From NCBI RefSeq assembly GCF_009931695.1, contig NZ_CP048000.1, positions 3,241,501 through 3,305,500 of the forward strand: DNA of 64,000 nt, in the 5' to 3' direction. Source of the DNA: Anaerocolumna sedimenticola (GTDB lineage: Bacteria > Bacillota > Clostridia > Lachnospirales > Lachnospiraceae). The notes beneath the pieces are model-generated. The model had not been told where the DNA came from and did no database searches. It was given only the letters and a program-made list of their open reading frames with translations. The position numbers and the translations under genes were made by a program. This document shows positions 57,315-64,000 of this stretch, in pieces; the stretch's first letter is position 1; each line of letters opens with the position of its first letter.

Positions 57315-59030
57315 ATGAAACAAAAGAGAAGAAAGCAGAACAAACAAAAAGCAGTGGCTGATTCGATTAAGATTAAACTTGGAAGGTCATTAAGGTTAAC
57401 AGGTGCTGTCAGTGCATTTTCAATTATTATGGCAATCGTATTTTTACTTAGTATATCGGGAGATGTAAAATCGTTTCGTGACAGTGCATTTTCAGCATCC
57501 GATTATGCCTGGCGGGCACGTCAGGCTTTGCTGCTAATTGAATCAAATTTATTAAAGGCAGCAGCGGATTCATCCGGCGAGAAAACCGGTGGTTACTTAG
57601 CTGCGGCCAATACCGCCTCTAATGATTTAATCAGTACCGTAACCGTATTGGCTAAATTAAAAGTGGCAACCAAAGAGGATATGAACCGTATTAATGATTT
57701 AACCATGGAGATGTCTGCTGTAAAGACGAATATGATGGCCAAAGCATCTCTTAATACGGAGGATGGTTATGGGAAAGTAAAAGAACTCCTGATGAATGAT
57801 TTTATGAAACCAGCAGATGAAACCGGATTGATACTGGAAAAGATTTCTGAAAGGGCAGCACAGTCAGCCGATCATTTTGTGTTTTGGTCAAGTATGAAAT
57901 CCTATGCCAGCCTTGGGATTCTGTTTCTTTTCTTTGGTTTGACTGTGATTATCTTAATCAGAACTTCAAAATCTATAATAAATAGAATCACAGCTCCCAT
58001 TGATACAATTAAAAATGCTTTACTGGAAGTATCAGGAGGCAATTTGGATATAGAATTAAATTATGAGTCAAAAGATGAATTTGGTACTTTGGCGGATTCC
58101 ATCCGGGAAACAATAACAGAATTAAAAAAATACATTGATAATATCCGTGAGGTTCTTAAAAATATATCAGAGAAGGATATGAGAAACGGTATTGAGATTG
58201 AATATAAGGGCAGCTTTTACCCCTTAAAAGTATCTGTAAATTATATTGTAGAATTTTTAAATGAGATAATAGGGAAGATGAAAGAAATGTCCTTACAGGT
58301 ATCGGATGGGGCAGCGAGAATGGAACAGTCGTCCGTTCGGTTAGCGAATGATGCAAATGACCAGTCCGGCTCTGTAGAGGAATTAGCGGCCACAATACAG
58401 GAAATATCAGAAGCGGTGCATATAAATGCAGCTCACGCACAACACGTTAACCGATTTTTTGATGATTCGATTAACGAAATAAATAAAGGCAACGACTATA
58501 TGCGGGAAATGCTTTTATCCATGGAGCAAATTACGGAACAATCAAACCAGGTATCGGAAATTGTTCAGATGATTGATGAAATTTCCACCCAGACAGATCT
58601 GTTATCATTGAATGCATCCATAGAGGCGGCAAGGGCAGGAGCTTTTGGAAGAGGGTTTGCCGTTGTGGCAGATGAAATCGGAAAGTTGGCGAAAGGCAGT
58701 GCGGAAGCTGCGAGAAGGTCAACGGAGCTGATTCATAAAACCCTGGAAGCGGTTGAGTCAGGTTCCGAACTAACTAACAGGACCGCAAATGTTTTTGAAA
58801 AAATTGTAAAAGATTCTGAAGAAATGAGAAAATTGGTTGACGGGATCGATAAGGCTTGTTCCAAACAGTCGGTAACTTTGGAAGAAATTCTGAAAGCAGT
58901 ACATCAGATTGCGGAAATAACAGAATCAAATTCTGCAGCGGCAGGGGAGAGTGCTGCCTTAAGTAATGAGTTATTAAAAGGAACAAAAACCCTGGATTCC
59001 ATGCTTTCCGAATATAAGGTTGGATTGTAA
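57315..59030 (+). CDS. Methyl-accepting chemotaxis protein
   Basis: A 571-residue receptor. A basic N-terminal tail, a first transmembrane helix ([13 protein letters not shown]), a four-helix-type extracellular domain (about 60-200) and a second helix ([17 protein letters not shown]) lead to HAMP ([26 protein letters not shown]). The cytoplasmic signalling hairpin reads [37 protein letters not shown] 57315 lies 10 bp after GGAGG; 57273 is also in frame but lacks a site. Position just after rhaM suggests a rhamnose or rhamnose-oligomer receptor. Confidence 0.9.
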   Translation: MKQKRRKQNKQKAVADSIKIKLGRSLRLTGAVSAFSIIMAIVFLLSISGDVKSFRDSAFSASDYAWRARQALLLIESNLLKAAADSSGEKTGGYLAAANTASNDLISTVTVLAKLKVATKEDMNRINDLTMEMSAVKTNMMAKASLNTEDGYGKVKELLMNDFMKPADETGLILEKISERAAQSADHFVFWSSMKSYASLGILFLFFGLTVIILIRTSKSIINRITAPIDTIKNALLEVSGGNLDIELNYESKDEFGTLADSIRETITELKKYIDNIREVLKNISEKDMRNGIEIEYKGSFYPLKVSVNYIVEFLNEIIGKMKEMSLQVSDGAARMEQSSVRLANDANDQSGSVEELAATIQEISEAVHINAAHAQHVNRFFDDSINEINKGNDYMREMLLSMEQITEQSNQVSEIVQMIDEISTQTDLLSLNASIEAARAGAFGRGFAVVADEIGKLAKGSAEAARRSTELIHKTLEAVESGSELTNRTANVFEKIVKDSEEMRKLVDGIDKACSKQSVTLEEILKAVHQIAEITESNSAAAGESAALSNELLKGTKTLDSMLSEYKVGL

Positions 59031-59082
59031 ATTATAAACAAATAAAATAACAACAAAAACAACAAAAAACATAATATAACAG

Positions 59083-59111
59083 TTGACTTAAACACAAATA
59101 AATGATACAAT
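59083..59111 (+). promoter_or_regulatory. Promoter of the microcompartment operon
   Basis: TTGACT (59083-59088), 17 bp, TACAAT (59106-59111), 53 bp before the aldolase gene. It is bracketed by A/C-rich tracts AACAACAAAAACAACAAAAA (about 59050-59069) and CAAACAAAAAACCAACAAAA (59121-59140). These could be operator sites and resemble the AACAAAAATCAATAAAAAAC tract before the importer operon. Confidence 0.7.
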
Positions 59112-59163
59112 ACAGTTAAACAAACAAAAAACCAACAAAAACCACACATAAAGGAGATATCTT

Positions 59164-59961
59164 ATGACATCTGAATACGAAATCAAGAAAGAAATTTGCG
59201 AAATAGGCAGAAGAATTTATAACAAAGGTATGGTAGCAGCTAATGATGGTAACATTTCCGTTAAATTAAACGACAATGAATTCTTATGTACCCCTACCGG
59301 TGTAAGCAAAGGTTTCATGACTCCTGATTATATCTGTAAAGTTGATAAAGAAGGAAAAGTAATTCAGGCTAACGGTAATTTTAAACCCTCTTCCGAAATT
59401 AAGATGCATATGCGTGTATATAAAGAAAGACCGGATGTTGTTTCCGTTGTTCATGCACATCCTATGTATGCAACAGGATTTGCGATTGCAGGTATTCCTT
59501 TAACACAACCAATCATGCCGGAAGCAGTTATTTCCCTTGGATGTGTTCCTATTGCAGAATATGGCACACCTTCTACAGAAGAGATACCTGATGCAGTATC
59601 AAAATATCTTCCATATTATGATGCCGTATTATTAGAAAACCATGGAGCACTTACTTATGCAGATTCTTTATTAGCTGCATACCACAAGATGGAATCCGTA
59701 GAATTCTATGCTCAGTTATTATTCATTGCAAAACAAATCGGCGGACCAAAGGAATTATCCGATGCACAGGTACAAAGATTATATGAAATCCGCAGACAGT
59801 TCGGTATGACAGGTAAACATCCCGCAGATCTGTGCCAGAACAAAAAAGATGGTAAAGCAAGCTGCTACGGATGCAACGGCAAAGGACATCAGGGTGCGGA
59901 TGCGAATGAATTAGTCTCTGAAATCACAAAAAGAGTAATTGAACAATTAGGCTTAAAATAA
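59164..59961 (+). CDS. Class II aldolase, L-rhamnulose/L-fuculose-phosphate type, with C-terminal encapsulation peptide
   Basis: It cleaves rhamnulose-1-phosphate (or fuculose-1-phosphate) to DHAP and L-lactaldehyde, using zinc. The 265 residues include the Glu in PSSEIKMHM (78), His ligands in VVHAHP (97, 99) and ENHG (160). An extra C-terminal segment has Cys224, Cys234, Cys237 and His242, then the amphipathic tail DANELVSEITKRVIEQLGLK, which resembles BMC encapsulation peptides. Such tails target cargo into microcompartments in related clostridial loci. First gene of the BMC operon; AAGGAG precedes ATG 59164. Confidence 0.9.
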   Translation: MTSEYEIKKEICEIGRRIYNKGMVAANDGNISVKLNDNEFLCTPTGVSKGFMTPDYICKVDKEGKVIQANGNFKPSSEIKMHMRVYKERPDVVSVVHAHPMYATGFAIAGIPLTQPIMPEAVISLGCVPIAEYGTPSTEEIPDAVSKYLPYYDAVLLENHGALTYADSLLAAYHKMESVEFYAQLLFIAKQIGGPKELSDAQVQRLYEIRRQFGMTGKHPADLCQNKKDGKASCYGCNGKGHQGADANELVSEITKRVIEQLGLK

Positions 59962-60004
59962 GGTGACTATTCAGCCAAAGATAATCATTCTATAGAAAAG
60001 AGGA

Positions 60005-60658
60005 ATGATGATGCCTGTAAACAAAGAAAATGAGAAATCAAATCTTTCGGATCTTTATGAAGATTTAAATAGATTAGCGGGATCTATCGATCAAATTTTA
60101 GAGAAATCAAATCAGACAGAATTAAATAGTAATCTCAAGCTAATGAAACATAACGTACAAAAAGCTCAGATGCAAATGGTTGAATCAATCGTAAAAAATG
60201 TCGTAGGCGAATATATACCAACCCAAAAGGAAGAGATAAAAAAAGATATCAGTTTGGGACAGGCTGTTGCTTTAATCGGCGAAATCGAGAAAAAGGCAAA
60301 TGATATGGGAATGAAAGTTGTAATTGCTGTATATAACACTGCAGCCCGCCCGGTTGCCATCCACTGTATGGATGATTCCTATATCGCCAGTTTTGATGTT
60401 GCGGAAAATAAAGCGTATACATCGGCAGCTTTAAAAATGTCCACCGCAGTGTTGAAAAATCTTAGTCAGCCCGGACAGGAATTATACGGAATTCAAAACA
60501 CAAACGGGGGTAAGATTGTAATCTTCGGAGGCGGCGAACCGTTAATCTATCAAGGGAAACTGATCGGTGCCCTGGGAGTCAGCGGCGGTACGGAAGAAGA
60601 GGATCGGGATCTGGCAGCATTTGGCAGAAACAAATTAGAGGAGGTTATGGCGTGGTAA
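60005..60658 (+). CDS. HbpS/GlcG (PduO C-terminal-like) family protein
   Basis: A 217-residue protein. The C-terminal half (about 85-217; ISLGQAVALIGEIEKKANDMGMKVVIAVYNTAARPVAIH, GGGEPLIYQGKLIGALGVSGGTEEEDRDLAAFG) is the HbpS/GlcG/PduO-C fold, often linked to haem or cobalamin binding. The N-terminal half is a charged, probably helical extension. Three adjacent ATG codons precede; 60011 is best spaced from the site but 60005 is kept. It overlaps the aldehyde dehydrogenase start. Members recur in microcompartment loci; the exact role is unknown. Confidence 0.82.
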   Translation: MMMPVNKENEKSNLSDLYEDLNRLAGSIDQILEKSNQTELNSNLKLMKHNVQKAQMQMVESIVKNVVGEYIPTQKEEIKKDISLGQAVALIGEIEKKANDMGMKVVIAVYNTAARPVAIHCMDDSYIASFDVAENKAYTSAALKMSTAVLKNLSQPGQELYGIQNTNGGKIVIFGGGEPLIYQGKLIGALGVSGGTEEEDRDLAAFGRNKLEEVMAW

Positions 60659-62045
60659 ATGAGGCACAACTTCAAGACATTGTAAAGAAAGTATTACTTC
60701 AGCTGCAACCTGGGACAGGTAATAGCGGTGACAGTACAAAATTATCCGGTGTCTTTGAAGATATGAATGAAGCAATTAATGCTTCCAAAAAAGCGCAGGC
60801 AGTGATGCAGAAATTATCCATGGACTGCAGAGAAAAAATAATAAGCAATATTCGTAAGAAAACCATAGAGAATGCTGAAATAATGGCAAAAATGGGTGTA
60901 GAAGAAACCGGTATGGGCAATGTGGGACATAAAATTTTAAAACACCAGTTACTGGCAGAAAAAACACCCGGTACAGAAGATATCACAACTACAGCCTGGT
61001 CGGGAGACAGAGGACTTACCCTGATTGAAATGGGACCTTTTGGAGTTATCGGTGCAATTACACCATGTACCAACCCAAGTGAGACAATACTTTGCAACAG
61101 TATTGGAATGATTGCCGGAGGCAATACGGTAGTATTTAATCCTCATCCGGCAGCGATCAAAGTTTCAAACTTTGCAGTAAATCTGGTAAATGAGGCGTCC
61201 ATAGAAGTAGGCGGTCCTGCCAATGTTGCAGTATCCGTAACAAAACCAACAATGGCAACCAGTGATATCATGTTAAAACATAAGGATATTCATCTTATTG
61301 TTGCAACCGGCGGTCCCGGAGTTGTTACTACGGTACTTTCCTCCGGAAAGCGCGGTATCGGAGCAGGAGCAGGAAATCCCCCCGTGCTGGTGGATGAAAC
61401 AGCCGATATCAAAAAGCGGCAATGGATATAGTAAATGGCTGTACCTTTGATAACAACCTGCCTTGTATCGCTGAAAAAGAAATTGTTGCTGTAAATCAAA
61501 TCGTAGATGAGTTAAAACACTATCTTTTGGAAAATGACTGTTATGAAATATCCAAAGAGGAACAGGATAAATTAACCGCAGTTGTATTAAAAGATAATAA
61601 ATTAAATAGAAAATGTGTAGGTAAAGATGCCCGTACTTTACTTTCCATGATTGGTATTAATGCTCCGGACAATATAAGATGTATTATCTTTGAAGGAGAA
61701 AAAGAACATCCTCTGATTGCGGAAGAATTAATGATGCCGATCCTTGGTATCGTAAGAGCAAAAGATATTGATGATGCAATTGAAAAAGCAGTATGGTTAG
61801 AACATGGAAACCGTCATTCCGCTCACATGCATTCCAAGAATGTCGACAATATCACCCGTTTCGGTAAAGCAATCGATACGGCAATCTTTGTTAAGAATGC
61901 ACCTTCTTATGCCGCATTAGGTTTTGGTGGTGAGGGTTATTGTACCTTTACGATTGCAAGCAGAACCGGTGAGGGTCTGACATCAGCCCGTACCTTTACA
62001 AAACAAAGACGCTGCGTTATGTCTGACAGCCTTTGCATCAGGTAA
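60652..62045 (+). CDS. CoA-acylating aldehyde dehydrogenase (PduP type) with N-terminal encapsulation peptide, frameshifted here
   Basis: It oxidises a C3 aldehyde to acyl-CoA inside the microcompartment. The GTG start (60652) follows GAGGAGG. Residues 1-20 (MVNEAQLQDIVKKVLLQLQP) form the amphipathic encapsulation helix. NAD and substrate motifs include ITPCTNPSETI. The frame stops at 61431 because the A run near 61411-61415 has five bases. With six it reads DIKKAAMDIVNGCTFDNNLPCIAEKEI, with the catalytic Cys in NNLPCIAEKE, and continues to 62045 (about 464 residues). I treat the break as a base-calling error. Confidence 0.92.
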
Positions 62046-62072
62046 TGGAATTTGAAAAATGGAGGATTTGTT

Positions 62073-63281
62073 ATGGATGTAAATTCAACAAAAATAGAAG
62101 AAATCGTGAAACAGGTTCTGCAGGAAATGACCAGTGCACCTGCTGCTAAACAACCGGCAGCTTCTGCCAATGGAGCTATCCCTAAGACCAGCAGGGCAGC
62201 ATTACTTTATAAATTGGAACAGTTTGAAATAAAAGAATATCCTATTCCGGAGCTTGGCGATGATGATATTCTTGTAAAAGTAGAAGGCTGCGGTATCTGC
62301 GGTACGGATGCCCATGAATTCAAAAGAGATCCCTTTAGTTTAATACCGGTTGTTTTAGGACATGAGGGTACCGGTGAAGTTGTTAAAATGGGTAAAAACG
62401 TGAAAAAAGACAGTGCAGGAAAACCTCTTAATGTAGGAGATAAAGTTGTTTCCTGTATGATCTTTAAAGATAATCCCGATATTACCATGTTTGACTTAAA
62501 TAAACAAAATGTAGGCGGAGCGGATGTTTACGGACTGCTTCCGGATGACGATACACATCTTAACGGATGGTTTGCTGATTACATTGTAATCCGCGGTGGT
62601 TCCACCATATTTAATGTAAGTGATCTGGACTTAGATTCCAGAATCTTAATTGAACCCTGCGCAGTATTAATCCATGCAGTGGAAAGAGCGAAAACCACCG
62701 GAATATTAAGATTTAACAGCAGAGTCGTAGTACAAGGCTGCGGACCGATCGGACTTATCTGTATCGCTGTTCTTCGTACCATGGGTATCGAAAATATCGT
62801 AGCAGTTGACGGCGAACAGAAGAGACTGGATTTTGCAAAGCAAATGGGCGCAGATACCTCTGTAAACTTTAAAGATTATAAAGGAATCGAAGCATTAGCG
62901 AAAGGCGTGGAAGATGCATTCGGCGGACATTTGGCAGATTTTGCTTTCCAATGTACGGGTTCTCCGGTTGGACATGCCAATATCTATAAATTTATCCGTA
63001 ACGGCGGGGGTCTTTGTGAACTTGGTTTCTTTATCAACGGCGGAGATGCTACCATTAATCCTCACTTTGATATTTGCGCAAAAGAAATTACAACGGTTGG
63101 TTCCTGGGTATATACCTTAAGAGATTATGCTACCACCTTTGATTTCTTAAAGAGGGCAAAAGGAATTGGGCTTCCTATAGAAAAATTAATTACCCACAAA
63201 TATCCTTTAAGCCAGATTAATGAAGGTTTTGCTACAAATCTTAAAATGGAAGGCTTAAAGATTGCTGTTATAAATGAATAG
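62073..63281 (+). CDS. Zinc-type medium-chain alcohol dehydrogenase with N-terminal encapsulation peptide
   Basis: A 402-residue MDR dehydrogenase that would regenerate NAD+ by reducing the aldehyde (to propanol or propanediol). Residues 4-20 (NSTKIEEIVKQVLQEMT) are a BMC-type targeting helix, joined by an Ala/Pro linker to the enzyme. Catalytic zinc ligands are Cys76 (GICGTDAHEF) and His97/Glu98 (GHEG). The usual four-Cys structural zinc lobe is missing. The NAD motif is GCGPIG (about 230). ATG 62073 follows GGAGG; an in-frame TTG at 62052 is rejected. Microcompartment loci more often use iron-type dehydrogenases, so the zinc-type cargo is notable. Confidence 0.88.
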   Translation: MDVNSTKIEEIVKQVLQEMTSAPAAKQPAASANGAIPKTSRAALLYKLEQFEIKEYPIPELGDDDILVKVEGCGICGTDAHEFKRDPFSLIPVVLGHEGTGEVVKMGKNVKKDSAGKPLNVGDKVVSCMIFKDNPDITMFDLNKQNVGGADVYGLLPDDDTHLNGWFADYIVIRGGSTIFNVSDLDLDSRILIEPCAVLIHAVERAKTTGILRFNSRVVVQGCGPIGLICIAVLRTMGIENIVAVDGEQKRLDFAKQMGADTSVNFKDYKGIEALAKGVEDAFGGHLADFAFQCTGSPVGHANIYKFIRNGGGLCELGFFINGGDATINPHFDICAKEITTVGSWVYTLRDYATTFDFLKRAKGIGLPIEKLITHKYPLSQINEGFATNLKMEGLKIAVINE

Positions 63282-63300
63282 GTAAGAAAGGCGTAGATGT

Positions 63301-63615
63301 ATGGTTAATGCTGTTGGAATGATAGAAGTGTTCGGTCTTGTAGCTGCTTTTGTTGCAGGAGATGCAGGCTGTAAAGCAGCGAATGTCACGATTGAGACTT
63401 TCGATCGAAATAAACCTGCGAATGCAGACAGCCTTCCGGTCCCTTTAATAGTTATGGTAAAGTTTCGTGGAAGCGTAGAGGATGTAAGGGCAGCAGTTGA
63501 AGCAGCAGAAGCTGCTGCAAACAAAGTATCCGGAGTTATTACAAAACATGTTATTGCCAACCCGGAAAAGGATACGGAGAAGATGCTTGCTTTAAACGGA
63601 CTTGATAAAAACTAA
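63301..63615 (+). CDS. BMC-H bacterial microcompartment shell protein
   Basis: A 104-residue single-BMC-domain protein that would assemble as hexamers. It begins NAVGMIEVFGLVAAFVAGDAGCKAANV and has the mixed beta core VPLIVMVKFRGSVEDVRAAVEAAEAAANKV, ending HVIANPEKDTEKML. It lies 19 bp after the alcohol dehydrogenase and encodes part of the shell around these enzymes. Confidence 0.93.
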   Translation: MVNAVGMIEVFGLVAAFVAGDAGCKAANVTIETFDRNKPANADSLPVPLIVMVKFRGSVEDVRAAVEAAEAAANKVSGVITKHVIANPEKDTEKMLALNGLDKN

Positions 63616-63731
63616 GAAGTTCTAAAGTTAATAAATATTAAAAAGTAATAAACATTCAAAAGTAATAGACATTCTGTTTCACATAAATTATGATAAAACT
63701 TTAAAACGTAATCAATCAGGAGGATAATAAA

Positions 63732-64000
63732 ATGGCACAAGAAGCTTTAGGTATGGTAGAAACCAGAGGATTAACAGCCGCTATTGAAGCAGCAGATGCA
63801 ATGGTTAAAGCAGCAGAAGTAGTATTAGTAGGAACAGAAAAAATCGGTTCCGGACTTGTAACAGTTTTAGTACGGGGTGATGTCGGCGCTGTAAAAGCAG
63901 CTACGGAAGTAGGAGCAGCAGCAGCTACAAGACTTGGAGAATTAGTTGCAGTTCATGTAATCCCAAGACCACATACAGATGTAGAAAAAATTCTTCCGAA
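63732..64000 (+). CDS. BMC-H shell protein (PduA/EutM type), cut by the window end
   Basis: The visible 89 residues are a canonical BMC-H domain: [20 protein letters not shown], then [33 protein letters not shown], ending [21 protein letters not shown] precedes ATG 63732. The domain is nearly complete, so only the last few residues are missing. It is closer to the PduA/EutM consensus than the preceding shell protein, so the shell has at least two hexamer types. Confidence 0.95.
   Translation, partial: MAQEALGMVETRGLTAAIEAADAMVKAAEVVLVGTEKIGSGLVTVLVRGDVGAVKAATEVGAAAATRLGELVAVHVIPRPHTDVEKILP

Noticed and set aside
5006-61416. Programmed frameshifting or true pseudogenes for the five split genes
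   Set aside because: No slippery heptamer with a downstream stimulatory structure is evident, the families do not use recoding, and every break is a one-base deficit in a homopolymer.
1-64000. Prophage, insertion sequence or transposase gene
   Set aside because: No transposase, integrase or phage structural gene is present in any frame; the only mobile-type signals are the non-coding palindromic elements.

Overview
The window looks like chromosome of a low-GC, spore-forming anaerobic Firmicute of the Lachnospiraceae, close to the Lachnoclostridium phytofermentans group. This is an inference from gene content: AT-rich DNA, AGGAGG ribosome sites, type III glutamine synthetase, a YcdB/SLH surface protein, a LysM-GH18 spore-type protein, YesMN two-component genes and a rhamnose-linked bacterial microcompartment (BMC) locus.

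The first two thirds (about 1-44 kb) are mostly housekeeping genes. They comprise queA, a LysM-GH18 protein, a minus-strand aroF-tyrA-aroA operon, an EF-G-like GTPase, a C39-like secreted protein, a YgiQ radical-SAM protein, a glutamine amidotransferase and an aldose epimerase. These are followed by yqeG-aroK-aroQ-efp, pepT, ilvD-ilvB, serC-serA-DUF1015, azlCD, a YcdB/SLH protein, manA, yesL, glgB, mscS, glnN (with a candidate ANTAR-type antiterminator), a TruA paralogue, a LacI regulator, a flavin reductase and glmS (with a glmS ribozyme leader).

From about 45 kb to the end is a coherent L-rhamnose catabolic region. It holds rhamnulokinase, rhamnose isomerase, a divergent YesM/YesN sensor-regulator pair, an ABC sugar importer (ATPase, two permeases, lipoprotein), the mutarotase RhaM and a chemoreceptor. 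The microcompartment operon follows: class II aldolase, HbpS/GlcG-like protein, CoA-acylating aldehyde dehydrogenase, alcohol dehydrogenase and two BMC-H shell proteins, the second cut by the window end. Together they import rhamnose, convert it to rhamnulose-1-phosphate, split it to DHAP and lactaldehyde, and process the C3 aldehydes inside a shell. The lactaldehyde/propanediol step must lie beyond the window.

Five genes (aroA, the EF-G-like gene, glmS, rhaB, the aldehyde dehydrogenase) are each broken by one missing base in a homopolymer. Adding the base restores a conserved protein every time, so these are probably sequencing errors. The most unusual observations are a glmS ribozyme whose P1 loop carries five tandem 19-nt mini-hairpin units, a 148-bp MITE-like element with 15-bp flanking direct repeats that replaced the end of rhaB, a large palindromic dispersed element near 38.7 kb, and several family members that have lost catalytic residues (GH18, C39-like, TruA-like).
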